NCBI RefSeq assembly: GCF_023554555.1
Contig: NZ_JAMJWC010000004.1
Coordinates: forward strand, 1-64,000
Direction: 5' to 3'
Source: Sphingobacterium sp. lm-10
Lineage (GTDB): Bacteria > Bacteroidota > Bacteroidia > Sphingobacteriales > Sphingobacteriaceae
DNA: 64,000 bases
How positions within the stretch are numbered: the stretch's first letter is position 1; the number at the start of each line of letters is the position of its first letter. Position numbers and translations under genes: made by a program. Below are positions 18,575 through 26,963 of this stretch, in pieces. Under the pieces are notes generated by a model, which had not been told where the DNA came from, made no database searches, and saw nothing but the letters and a program-made list of their open reading frames with translations.

Positions 18575-18624
18575 TGTATAATAAAAATAAGTATATTCAT
18601 ACATTTGTATTATAAAAATAATAC
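18575..18624. promoter_or_regulatory. Repeat operator and promoter between mdaB and its LysR regulator
   Basis: Two near-identical direct repeats, TGTATAATAAAAATAAGTA (18575-18593) and TGTATTATAAAAATAATAC (18606-18624), lie 31 bases apart, three helical turns. An inverted pair ATGTAT/ATACAT (18574-18579 and 18599-18604) is nested among them. TACATTTG at 18600-18607 matches the -7 consensus and would serve the LysR gene, so a protein bound to the second repeat would cover the regulator's own promoter. Binding by the LysR protein is inference. Confidence 0.5.
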
Positions 18625-18625
18625 A

Positions 18626-19525
18626 ATGGTCAATAATCTGGAATGGTTTCGTACTTTCAAAACGATTTACGAGACCGGTACGCTTTCGGCCGCGGCACAA
18701 GCGCTATTCATATCACAGCCGGGAGTGAGTCTCCATTTAAGCTCTTTAGAGTCTTTTACTGGGCAAAAATTATTTGAACGGTCAGCGAGAAGAATGATTC
18801 CCACCGAACAAGGAAAAATTCTGTACCACTTTATTCTGGAGCCGTTACAAAAGCTAGAAGTTGCGGAGCAGAATTTTCATAAAAGATCATCAGCAGCACG
18901 CCCGACTATTCGTGTAGGCATGTGTTTTGAAACTTTTCAATATACCTTAGAAGAGCATATTGCCCAACTTCCTTTCAATTTAATTATAAAATTTGGAGAG
19001 TATACTGCTATGCAGAAAGACTTAGACAATGGCTTGCTGGATCTTATTATTTCACCAAAGAAAGGAAATCAACAAAACCTTGATTACCGCAACTTCTCCA
19101 AAGAAAGGATTGTACTCGTAGCCGGAAAAGCTACCGACACATCCGTTTTAACGGATCTGTTGCACAATGGCCAGATTGAAGAGGCAGGCGCATTACTCAA
19201 ACAACAGCTATGGTATAGTTCGGCAGGCGACATGGAACATCTCACACAATTTTGGCAACGTCATTTTAATGAACAACCGAATTTCATCCCCAACTATATT
19301 GTACCAAATATCAGTTCAATTATCCGTTGTCTTCAGAAAGGAAGCGGATTTTCCGTTGTGCCCGATTTCTTGTGTCAGGAGGCGTTCAATACTGGAGAAA
19401 TTAAGCTAATCTGGGTGGGTGACCATCCTGTCGAAAACACCTTATATTTCGGAACGCGTAAAAAAACGATCTATGAAAAAGAAATTAGACAACTGGAAGA
19501 GATCTTTCAGAATAAATGGGGTTAG
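18626..19525 (+). CDS. LysR-family transcriptional regulator
   Basis: 299-residue regulator with an N-terminal winged helix-turn-helix (TIYETGTLSAAAQALFISQPGVSLHLSSLESFTGQKLF is the region, residues about 10-48; RMIPTEQGK follows) and a type 2 periplasmic-binding-protein effector domain. The ATG at 18626 begins MVNNLEWF; an upstream in-frame TTG lies inside the -7 box and was rejected. Divergence from mdaB and the repeats between suggest it controls that quinone reductase, as MexS/QhpR-like LysR regulators do elsewhere. No conserved redox Cys pair is obvious, so the effector is unknown. Confidence 0.9.
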   Translation: MVNNLEWFRTFKTIYETGTLSAAAQALFISQPGVSLHLSSLESFTGQKLFERSARRMIPTEQGKILYHFILEPLQKLEVAEQNFHKRSSAARPTIRVGMCFETFQYTLEEHIAQLPFNLIIKFGEYTAMQKDLDNGLLDLIISPKKGNQQNLDYRNFSKERIVLVAGKATDTSVLTDLLHNGQIEEAGALLKQQLWYSSAGDMEHLTQFWQRHFNEQPNFIPNYIVPNISSIIRCLQKGSGFSVVPDFLCQEAFNTGEIKLIWVGDHPVENTLYFGTRKKTIYEKEIRQLEEIFQNKWG

Positions 19526-19556
19526 ATATATCCCGGTATTGAGCAAAGTAATGATA

Positions 19557-19580
19557 AAAGGAGGACTTGAGCCCTCCTTT
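19557..19580. terminator. Terminator between LysR and cupin genes
   Basis: AAAGGAGG (19557-19564) pairs with CCTCCTTT (19573-19580) around an 8-base loop, between two convergent genes. A short A/T-rich flank on each side suggests bidirectional action. Confidence 0.65.
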
Positions 19581-19585
19581 ATGTA

Positions 19586-20458
19586 TTAATTCTTTACGCG
19601 TTTGCGCACGGCGCGCTCGCCCCGACGTAGTGCGGTCTCTATTTTATAATTGTACCAGCGATCCTTGAAAAGCTTCCGCATGGTGTCATCAAAGTGCCGC
19701 GTGATAAATAGATTTCGCGCGCCTTTGATTTTTTCCGACAGTGAGCTGGGCAATGCGCGTACTGAGATCGAATAGCCTTCTGTCTCGTACTGTATATAAT
19801 GCCACCATCCAGCAGGCATGTACAAGGTATCACCTGGATTAATCACCGCTTCGTAACCGTCTAGTAACTTCAATCCTGGATATTCTTCTGGATTTCCGGT
19901 TTTTAGGTTAACGATTCCATGAAAATTGTAAGGCAATTTGTACATCAGTTCAGACTGGTCATTTGGAAAAATCCAAATACGCTTAGCACCCTGAAACTGC
20001 GAAATGAACACGTGCGACATATCGATATCAAAATGATTACGTGTGGCAGATCCCTCACCTCCGAAGAACATATAGGGCAACCACTGCAATACTTTACCAC
20101 CGGTTACGTCATTAAAAAGTACATCTTTCTTTAGTTCAGGTCTGATTTTCATCAAATTGAACAAGAACAGTCTGAGTTCGGTTGGTTCTTTGCGAATGAG
20201 GTCGAGGTACTCAGCAAACGTCATCTGCCCAATCGGCGGACTTGCGGCATGCTGTTGGCCTTCCTCTTCACGCCCGTAAACATTTATTTTTTCGTTACCT
20301 GCTATCTGTTTGAAATACTCATAATTCCACTTTGTCCAACATGGACTGTCTTTCCTTATAAAATCCTTGATCAGCACAGGCTGACCTTTGCTCAGATAAT
20401 CCCTCACAAAATCTTTGGAGGATATTCCCGAGATGCTTTCGACTGGTTTTAGTTTCAC
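19586..20458 (-). CDS. Cupin-like JmjC-domain protein (Fe(II)/2-oxoglutarate fold)
   Basis: 290-residue protein of the Cupin_8/JmjC-like hydroxylase superfamily. A metal triad is visible: NHFDID in the middle gives the HxD pair and GWWHYIQY later gives the second His, with INPGDTLYMPAGWWH the classic cupin turn. Such proteins hydroxylate ribosomal or other proteins, or tRNA; the target is not known. I prefer the GTG start at 20458 (VKLKPVES): it is preceded by AGGTGAG, and a TATGTTTG promoter lies between it and the next upstream start. A longer frame beginning at 20539 would add a hydrophobic segment resembling a membrane anchor; it is probably untranslated leader. Confidence 0.8.
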   Translation of the reverse strand: MKLKPVESISGISSKDFVRDYLSKGQPVLIKDFIRKDSPCWTKWNYEYFKQIAGNEKINVYGREEEGQQHAASPPIGQMTFAEYLDLIRKEPTELRLFLFNLMKIRPELKKDVLFNDVTGGKVLQWLPYMFFGGEGSATRNHFDIDMSHVFISQFQGAKRIWIFPNDQSELMYKLPYNFHGIVNLKTGNPEEYPGLKLLDGYEAVINPGDTLYMPAGWWHYIQYETEGYSISVRALPSSLSEKIKGARNLFITRHFDDTMRKLFKDRWYNYKIETALRRGERAVRKRVKN

Positions 20459-20482
20459 AAGCTCACCTATTTTATATAAGTA

Positions 20483-20515
20483 CAAACATAAAAAAATAAT
20501 CACTACAAAAATCAA
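20483..20515 (-). promoter_or_regulatory. Promoter of the cupin gene
   Basis: Minus-strand TATGTTTG (20483-20490) matches TAnnTTTG, with TTG (20513-20515) 22 bases upstream. It lies inside the longer possible reading frame of the cupin gene and so favours the GTG start at 20458. Confidence 0.5.
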
Positions 20516-20590
20516 CCCAAGCGCATTTGGAGTTGGCAAGTGATCAGAATCATTAAAAACTGCTACCTTGGCTAAACGATACTATGCAGG

Positions 20591-20626
20591 ATCAAAAAAG
20601 GATGACAAATGTCATCCTTTTTTGAT
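20591..20626. terminator. hemD terminator
   Basis: Perfect 16-bp inverted repeat (20591-20606 with 20611-20626) around AAAT: ATCAAAAAAGGATGAC and its complement, giving a T-tract on both strands. It ends the DUF4271-hemD transcript. Confidence 0.88.
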
Positions 20627-20665
20627 TACTGTGTGATCTTATATAGCTGCTAAACAGGCAGCGGC

Positions 20666-21433
20666 CTATTTGTTAACCGATTTAATGTACTGCTCTACCG
20701 CCATCGTCATGCTCGGTGCTTCTGGTGTGGGTGCGGGAATATCTAAGATTAATCCGTGATCCAACAGTGCTTGCTGCGTAGTGGCACCAAATGCCGCGAT
20801 GCGTGTTTTATTTTGTACGAAATCCGAAAAATTCTCGAATAAAGATTGAACGCTAGAAGGACTGAAAAATACAATTACATCGTAAAAAACTTCCTTTAAA
20901 TCATTTAAATCACTGATTACGGTCTTGAACAACACAACTGGTGTAGAGTCGTACCCATTATCCTGCAACCAGTTTTGCGTTTCTTCATTTGCCACATCAG
21001 AACAAGGAAAAAGAAACTTTTCGGAATTATGCTTTTTCAAGACATCTTCCAGATCCTTTGCGGTCTGCTTTCCGAAGAATATCTTACGCTTGCGGTATTG
21101 AATATACTTCTGAAGGTACAATGCAATGGCTTCTGTAATACAAAAGTATTTCATATCTGCCGAAACTTCGAAACGCATCTCTTCACATACCCGAAAGAAG
21201 TGATCGACTGCATTTTTACTGGTGAAGATCACCGCAGTATAATCTGTAAAATTGATCTTATCCTTCTTTACATCCTTGCCTGAAACCCCCTCTACGTGAA
21301 TAAAGGCACGAAAATCCAGCTTTAAATTATATTTTTCCGCAAGCGCGAAATAAGGGGATTTATCATTTTCAGGTCTCGGCAAAGTCACGAGTATGCTTTT
21401 TACTTTCTTTGCTCTTTCTACATCAATCTGCAT
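20666..21433 (-). CDS. hemD: Uroporphyrinogen-III synthase
   Basis: Cyclises hydroxymethylbilane to uroporphyrinogen III, the branch point of haem synthesis. 255 residues, the normal length. The low-identity HemD family shows here as two Rossmann-like lobes: ILVTLPRPENDKSPYF at the start, YTAVIFTSKNAVDHFF, TAKDLEDVLKKH, DVIVFFSPSSVQSLFENF, and AAFGATTQQALLDHGL near the C terminus. It follows a DUF4271 gene by 14 bases, the usual Bacteroidota order. Other haem genes are not in the window, although ccmB/ccmC lie 27 kb away. Confidence 0.88.
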   Translation of the reverse strand: MQIDVERAKKVKSILVTLPRPENDKSPYFALAEKYNLKLDFRAFIHVEGVSGKDVKKDKINFTDYTAVIFTSKNAVDHFFRVCEEMRFEVSADMKYFCITEAIALYLQKYIQYRKRKIFFGKQTAKDLEDVLKKHNSEKFLFPCSDVANEETQNWLQDNGYDSTPVVLFKTVISDLNDLKEVFYDVIVFFSPSSVQSLFENFSDFVQNKTRIAAFGATTQQALLDHGLILDIPAPTPEAPSMTMAVEQYIKSVNK

Positions 21434-21447
21434 AAATATGAAATTAT

Positions 21448-22413
21448 TTAGTTGCCCAAGGCTCTAATCAGCAATAGGATTGGAGCAATTTCCAAGGTGC
21501 AAAGATAAATAATTAAATAGGATATAGAAAAGCGAGTCTGGCCAAATACATTTAAAACTGTTCGTAACACCCTATATACAAACATAATAGATATAGATAA
21601 TACGAATAGAATTAATATTATATTAAAATAAGCCGTCGGCGAAAGTATAATAAACAGCAAAAATGGTAAAAGAAATAATATGCTGTTAAAATATACCAAA
21701 TAGATAACGGTGATATACTCTCGGATGAGCCGTTGCAAGCCAAAAACAAAGGAAATAAAGCGCACCAATAATATTTTCAGAATAAAGAGAACCGCAATCA
21801 ATCCAGATGCTCTCATATAATTCCCAAAAGTTAAGAAATGGGCGTCTCGAAAACTAGACATATACACCACAATAAATAAACCTAATGCAAGACTAAAGAT
21901 GGTGTATAGGAAAACATAAGGCCAGGATGTAGCCATACTATCCTCTTTGCTGATCTGCTGTAGCAAACGTTCTCGATAATAGGCATCAATTATAATATGA
22001 AACTCCGCTGGAAATATAAACCGTATCATGCCTACACACAAAAAGAGCAGCATGGCGGTTCCGAATACCCACAAAGGCCTTTGAGCCCTATCGATACCCA
22101 CTGCTATCGAATCGTTAGACGATTTGGACAGGTATTCATCCCAAACCAATAGTTTGCCAGGCGCTGTATCTAAAATAGCGCGCAGACGATGGTCTAGAAA
22201 ACCTTCTCGATAAGGATTATCATAAATAAGCGCGGTGTATTTCGTCGCAAAAACCTGCCGAATGGAATCCTGCAAGTATGCCCGATTCAAGCTATCTTGC
22301 AATCGCATGACAGAATCAGTAGCTACATCTTGGCTCTGTGCTTTACTCGAAGCAGTAGACAAAATCAGGAGCAATGTCACGAAGAAGGAAATCCAAAAAG
22401 TTTTTATTTGCAT
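21448..22413 (-). CDS. DUF4271 membrane protein
   Basis: 321-residue protein with an N-terminal signal sequence (about 1-25), a periplasmic stretch of about 85 residues and then six or so hydrophobic helices (FGTAMLLFLCVGMIRFIF, YVFLYTIFSLALGLFIVVYM and further). This is the DUF4271 architecture, found in Bacteroidota directly upstream of hemD. Function is unknown; the conserved linkage hints at haem or envelope physiology but nothing in the sequence proves it. Probably cotranscribed with hemD (14-base gap). Confidence 0.82.
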   Translation of the reverse strand: MQIKTFWISFFVTLLLILSTASSKAQSQDVATDSVMRLQDSLNRAYLQDSIRQVFATKYTALIYDNPYREGFLDHRLRAILDTAPGKLLVWDEYLSKSSNDSIAVGIDRAQRPLWVFGTAMLLFLCVGMIRFIFPAEFHIIIDAYYRERLLQQISKEDSMATSWPYVFLYTIFSLALGLFIVVYMSSFRDAHFLTFGNYMRASGLIAVLFILKILLVRFISFVFGLQRLIREYITVIYLVYFNSILFLLPFLLFIILSPTAYFNIILILFVLSISIMFVYRVLRTVLNVFGQTRFSISYLIIYLCTLEIAPILLLIRALGN

Positions 22414-22514
22414 GCAGTCGTAAAAATAGAGAGTTAATTGGGAATTGGCAAAAGATAAATAGGAAGATCTACCGATACCATTTATTGAACGGAAACTCGT
22501 AATTTCACCAAACT

Positions 22515-23081
22515 ATGCTAAAAGATAATTTGAAACGATGCGGATGGTGCGGCCAAGATGAATTGTATCGGGAATACCATGATAAGGAATGGGGGCGAGT
22601 AGTGACAGATGATCGGGTATTATTTGAATTTTTGGTACTGGAATCTGCACAAGCTGGCCTAAGCTGGATCACTATTTTGCGCAAACGTGAAAATTATCGC
22701 CGCCTTTTTGCTGACTTCGATGCAAAGGCCGTGGCTCAATTCACCTCTGAAGATGTAGAAACCATTTTGCTTGACGCTGGCATTATTCGCAATCGCTTAA
22801 AAGTGAAAAGCACGATTACCAACGCGCAAATTTTCTTACAGATTCAAGAGGAATTTGGAAGTTTCTATCATTACCTGTATTCCTTCATGCCAGACAATCA
22901 ACCCATCATCAACAATTTTTATAGCCTAAGCGAAGTGCCGGCTGCGACGCCGATATCCGACGCAATCGCCAAAGATTTAAAAAAACGTGGCATTAAATTT
23001 TTCGGCACAACCATTTGTTACGCCTATATGCAGGCTGTAGGAATGGTTAAAGATCATATCACGGACTGCTCCTTCCGGTAG
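22515..23081 (+). CDS. tag: DNA-3-methyladenine glycosylase I
   Basis: Base-excision repair enzyme removing 3-methyladenine, of the helix-hairpin-helix superfamily. Zinc snap residues are visible: RCGWCG with Cys near residue 9, HDKEWG with His near 22, and HITDC at the C terminus (His and Cys). VLESAQAGLSWITILRKRENYRRLF is the conserved core. 188 residues, as in Escherichia coli. The gene faces hpt tail to tail with 16 bases between and no terminator seen. Confidence 0.95.
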   Translation: MLKDNLKRCGWCGQDELYREYHDKEWGRVVTDDRVLFEFLVLESAQAGLSWITILRKRENYRRLFADFDAKAVAQFTSEDVETILLDAGIIRNRLKVKSTITNAQIFLQIQEEFGSFYHYLYSFMPDNQPIINNFYSLSEVPAATPISDAIAKDLKKRGIKFFGTTICYAYMQAVGMVKDHITDCSFR

Positions 23082-23097
23082 GATTTTACGCTACATC

Positions 23098-23658
23098 TCA
23101 CACATGTTCCTCTTCATCACGCGGAACATGCTTGTAAATATGCATCAGATTTCGGCACATGCCATTGTAATCTAGGCCATAGCCCACCACAAATTCCTTT
23201 TCAATCTCGAAGCCGGTATACAGGATATTGTCGAACTCGTGCTCCATGCTCTCCGGTTTGATTAGAAGAGTACATACTGCGATAGATTGCACTTCTAGCT
23301 TCTCCAGCGCTTTCATCGTATGCTTAAGACTGTTGCCCGTATCTATGATATCCTCCACAATAATAATGTGCCTTCCACGCAGATCCATCTCCAAACCCAA
23401 CAACTCTTTGACATCCTGCTGCGCTGTGCCATGATAAGATGATAGCTTGACAAAAGACATCTCGCAGGGAATGGTAACCTGTTTCAACAGATCAGCCATA
23501 AACATAAAGCAACCATTCAGCACACCTATAAAAATGGGCAGCTTATCTTCGTACTTCATGTTGATATCTATACCAATAAGGCGAATACTCTTCTGTATCT
23601 GGTCATTGTCGATCAACAATTCAAAATCCAGATCGTCAATTGTAATTTCATTATTCAT
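23098..23658 (-). CDS. hpt: Hypoxanthine phosphoribosyltransferase
   Basis: Purine salvage enzyme making IMP/GMP from hypoxanthine or guanine and PRPP. The PRPP-binding loop IIIVEDIIDTGNSLKH and the downstream FEIEKEFVVGYGLDYNGMCRNL purine-contact segment are clear; GVLNGCFMFMADLL is the other conserved patch. 186 residues is typical. It lies 11 bases downstream of the GT51 gene and is probably cotranscribed with it. The C terminus ends in an acidic EEEHV. Confidence 0.95.
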   Translation of the reverse strand: MNNEITIDDLDFELLIDNDQIQKSIRLIGIDINMKYEDKLPIFIGVLNGCFMFMADLLKQVTIPCEMSFVKLSSYHGTAQQDVKELLGLEMDLRGRHIIIVEDIIDTGNSLKHTMKALEKLEVQSIAVCTLLIKPESMEHEFDNILYTGFEIEKEFVVGYGLDYNGMCRNLMHIYKHVPRDEEEHV

Positions 23659-23669
23659 GAATGGCGGAT

Positions 23670-25736
23670 TTAGTCCTCTATTTCTTCTTGTTCTTTTTTA
23701 CCAAAAATACGTTCCAATAAACTTCGGCGCTGTTGCTCCTCCACATCAACCCCTTCAATGAGATCGTGTAGTTCGTCGGAAGAAGGTACAGAATCTACCA
23801 CACCATATGGTCTAGGCGGACGTAGATTGGGCTGTAAGGTTACGCTATAAAAGCCATAGGCTTCTGGCACGGCGATGTCGTTTAGCTGGTTCAGCTTTGA
23901 CAGGATATACCCATACGTATTAAAATGCCTACGTACCCAAGGTTTTAAGTGCCCGGTATAATCGAAAGAGGCCAAACCGGTTTTTGGCCGTGGAATGATA
24001 CTCGAGAGAAACAAGCTTTCGCCAATGTCCAATGCATCTGGTGTTTTGCCGAAATAATACTTGGCCGCCTCCGTAATACCGTATACATTTTTGCCCCACT
24101 CAATGATGTTTAGATAGATTTCAAACAGCCGATCTTTACTCACGGCTTGCGAACGTTCCATTAACCACACCAGCAAAATCTCTTCAAACTTACGCGTCAT
24201 GGTTTTATTGCGATCGAGGTACAAGTTCTTCACCAGCTGCATTGAGATCGTACTCGCGCCTCGTTTGAATGCCCGCTCTTTGATATTAGTAACGATAGAC
24301 AATTTGAAGGCTTCTTCTTCAAAACCGTGATGTTTATAGAAAAAAGGATCTTCTGTATTGAGCACAGTTCGCTGCAAAATTGGTGCAATTTGTGTCAGGT
24401 GTCGAAAGTTGGGGTTAGCAGGAGCTACTAAAATATCTCTTAACTTAGTAGTATCTTCGTATACGCCGTGTACGAAGGGCTGGTTCAAGGCGGCTACATC
24501 TGCCTTTCCCCAATTTACAATCTGTAATTCCCGATCATCCATCCGAGATTGAAATACCAAGTCTTCGGGCTTATCGAAGTCTACTTTAAAATCCAATTGA
24601 TAGGCGATATCACCTTTCACCTTCAACCCATCCAAGGTTTCAAACAGGCCGTGTGGAATGGCATCAAAGAAATCCTGCGCAGCGAACTTTCCGGTGTGCA
24701 CAGCCAACTGTAGCAATTTATTCGGCGTATGGGTATACTTGAGCTGTGGCTTCAACACAAAGTCGCGTACCTGGATGGCTGAGTTCTCCAGCAACTCAAC
24801 CGAATTTTCATCCAATAGAAAACCACCTTCTGCAGAGGCCGCTGGTATCACCATCGGTTTTTCAGATAGCCTTCGGTGTTGTAGTTGCAGCGAGTCCACT
24901 TCCCAATTCCCGGCCAGTTTAAGCTGGTCTTTACCATGACGCTTAATCTCCTTAAGATCAAAAGTTACGGCTTTAAACCTTACTGCCAAGCCTAGTCTAC
25001 TACGTAAAAATGGAACTTCCATATCCGGGCGATCCGAAGTAACCGTCACACTGAAGGCCTCGTCACCGCCATCTATTCTTCCTTTAAGATTCCACTTATC
25101 ATTGACTTCATTCAAGAACACATCGACATCGTAGCGACCATTACGCATTTTTCCTTCGGGAATACGAAGGCCTTGTATGCCCGAACTATCCTGATAAGTA
25201 ACATACACTTCATTCAAATCCAAATTAGAAGGAATTTTATCAAATGCTTGCCGGATAAGCCGATCGACGGTTTGCGCTAAGCTTCTTGCTTTTGCGGTCG
25301 TATCGGCAGTTGGCGTGGCTTTCTTACTAAACAAGAAATCGTAGTTGGCACGATCACCATCCTTTACCATCGTGAGGGTAGCATGATCCATCCCTACCGC
25401 ATCCAGCTTGATTCGTTTCCGCAGTAAAGGCCAAAATTCTACCGAAACCTGCAGTTGCTGCATTTCCATCAGCTGCGCACCCGAGTCCGGAATCAGGGAA
25501 ACACGGTGTAGCTCCACGGTACTTATTCCGGCGAAGCCGTAATCTTCTACGCGTAGCGTAAGCCCATAATCCGCCTTCAATTGCGTCTGTACGCGCGCCA
25601 TTGCACGGTCTAACAAACTTTGCCGAACGGAAAAATAATAAATAAAACCAACCGTCAATAACAGCAATAGCGTGGCCAAAGAAATGAAAAGCCATTTTTT
25701 TTGTTGAGGTGTGATATGAATCTTCGTAGCGAACAT
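23670..25736 (-). CDS. GT51 peptidoglycan glycosyltransferase with AsmA-like N-terminal region
   Basis: 688-residue inner-membrane protein. One transmembrane helix lies near residues 15-37 (WLFISLATLLLLLTVGFIYYF is the region), followed by about 400 residues of beta-rich AsmA/TamB-like sequence (YGLTLRVEDYGFAGISTVELHRV and KLDAVGMDHATLTMV). The GT51 domain (about 440-640) has TEDPFFYKHHGF with catalytic Glu461, KRGASTISMQLVKNLYL, and EIYLNIIEWG. There is no penicillin-binding transpeptidase domain. The protein should polymerise lipid II glycan strands; the AsmA-like half is unexplained. ATG at 25736 (MFATKIHI) is preferred to one 75 bases upstream. Upstream of hpt in an operon-like pair. Confidence 0.88.
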   Translation of the reverse strand: MFATKIHITPQQKKWLFISLATLLLLLTVGFIYYFSVRQSLLDRAMARVQTQLKADYGLTLRVEDYGFAGISTVELHRVSLIPDSGAQLMEMQQLQVSVEFWPLLRKRIKLDAVGMDHATLTMVKDGDRANYDFLFSKKATPTADTTAKARSLAQTVDRLIRQAFDKIPSNLDLNEVYVTYQDSSGIQGLRIPEGKMRNGRYDVDVFLNEVNDKWNLKGRIDGGDEAFSVTVTSDRPDMEVPFLRSRLGLAVRFKAVTFDLKEIKRHGKDQLKLAGNWEVDSLQLQHRRLSEKPMVIPAASAEGGFLLDENSVELLENSAIQVRDFVLKPQLKYTHTPNKLLQLAVHTGKFAAQDFFDAIPHGLFETLDGLKVKGDIAYQLDFKVDFDKPEDLVFQSRMDDRELQIVNWGKADVAALNQPFVHGVYEDTTKLRDILVAPANPNFRHLTQIAPILQRTVLNTEDPFFYKHHGFEEEAFKLSIVTNIKERAFKRGASTISMQLVKNLYLDRNKTMTRKFEEILLVWLMERSQAVSKDRLFEIYLNIIEWGKNVYGITEAAKYYFGKTPDALDIGESLFLSSIIPRPKTGLASFDYTGHLKPWVRRHFNTYGYILSKLNQLNDIAVPEAYGFYSVTLQPNLRPPRPYGVVDSVPSSDELHDLIEGVDVEEQQRRSLLERIFGKKEQEEIED

Positions 25737-25837
25737 AAAGCGGCTATCCAAGGATAATCTGATGAGAATAATATGGGTTAAAAATAGACAAAAAACATTA
25801 AAAACATCCAAATGACAAGAGTATGCACCGCATTATT

Positions 25838-25845
25838 TAGCTTTG
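25838..25845 (+). promoter_or_regulatory. mrp promoter -7 element
   Basis: TAGCTTTG matches TAnnTTTG and ends 18 bases before the mrp ATG at 25864. It overlaps an upstream in-frame TTG, which is therefore unlikely to be the start codon. A clear -33 TTG is not seen. Confidence 0.5.
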
Positions 25846-25863
25846 TATCTCCAACAAAAGATA

Positions 25864-26922
25864 ATGATTACGCAAGAACAAATTCTACATGCGCTTGGTC
25901 ACGTGGAAGAGCCTGATTTAAAAAAGGATCTCGTGACGCTGAACATGATCCAAAATATAGAGATCCTTCCCAACAAAATCCGCTTTGATGTCGTTTTGAC
26001 CACGCCTGCTTGCCCGCTTAAAGGGCATATAGAGCATGCCTGCCGGAATGCCATTAGCTTATTTGTGTCGAAAGAGATCGCCGTGGATATCAATATGACA
26101 TCCCGTGTAGTTGCAGCAGATAGTAACCAACTCAAAGGCATTAAAAACATTATTTTAGTTTCTTCCGGTAAAGGAGGCGTTGGTAAATCTACCGTGGCAG
26201 CCAACCTCGCTCTGGCACTTAGCCAGCAAGGTGCTCGTACCGGTCTGCTTGATGCCGATATCTACGGCCCTTCCTTGCCGATTATGTTTGGTTTGGAAGG
26301 TGCAAAACCACAATCCACCCAGACTTCCGGTGGACAAACTAAGATTTTGCCCATAGAAAAATTCGGTCTTAAATTATTGAGTATCGGTTTCTTTACTGAT
26401 CCAAACCAGCCCATTCCATGGCGTGGCCCGATGGCTACTTCCGCTATCAAGCAACTTTTTAATGACGCAGACTGGGGCGAGATCGATTACCTGGTGGTGG
26501 ATATGCCGCCCGGAACCGGCGACATTCACATTACCGTATCACAAACCTATCCCATATCTGGCGCCGTCATCGTAACCACACCGCAACAGGTAGCTTTGGC
26601 AGATGCCATCAAAGGGATGGCGATGTATCGTATGGAAGGCATCAACGTGCCGATCCTCGGGATTGTTGAAAATATGGCCTACTTCACCCCAGCGGAATTA
26701 CCCGATAAGCAATATTATATTTTTGGTAAAGATGGCGGAAAGCGACTGGCTAGGGAAAACAACGTGCCTTTTTTGGGAGAAATCCCATTAGTAAAAGCGG
26801 TGGCCGACTCCGGCGATAATGGCTTCCCAATTTTGTTGGATGATCAGGAGACGGTAGCAGCAGCATATCAGCTTATCGCAGGGCGTGTAGCACAGGAATT
26901 ATCTATTCTGGCAAATACCTAA
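25864..26922 (+). CDS. mrp: Mrp/NBP35 family iron-sulfur cluster carrier ATPase
   Basis: 352-residue ParA-like P-loop ATPase that carries Fe-S clusters. N-terminal MIP18/DUF59 domain (about 1-85, with TTPACPLKGHIE), then the deviant Walker A SSGKGGVGKST at about 101, LLDADIYGPSLPIMFG, VDMPPGTGD, and NMAYFTPAELPDKQYYIFG. The two Cys (CxxC) that normally follow NMAYF and hold a bridging cluster are absent here, as I recall for other Bacteroidota. Cys in TTPACP remains and could supply a ligand. ATG at 25864 is supported by the -7 box just upstream. Confidence 0.92.
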   Translation: MITQEQILHALGHVEEPDLKKDLVTLNMIQNIEILPNKIRFDVVLTTPACPLKGHIEHACRNAISLFVSKEIAVDINMTSRVVAADSNQLKGIKNIILVSSGKGGVGKSTVAANLALALSQQGARTGLLDADIYGPSLPIMFGLEGAKPQSTQTSGGQTKILPIEKFGLKLLSIGFFTDPNQPIPWRGPMATSAIKQLFNDADWGEIDYLVVDMPPGTGDIHITVSQTYPISGAVIVTTPQQVALADAIKGMAMYRMEGINVPILGIVENMAYFTPAELPDKQYYIFGKDGGKRLARENNVPFLGEIPLVKAVADSGDNGFPILLDDQETVAAAYQLIAGRVAQELSILANT

Positions 26923-26963
26923 GTAGATTTTTTAGCATACTAACAGAAATAATATACAAACAT

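Noticed and set aside
25354..25695. 113-residue frame within the GT51/AsmA gene
   Set aside because: Same strand but shifted frame of a gene with continuous family-like sequence.
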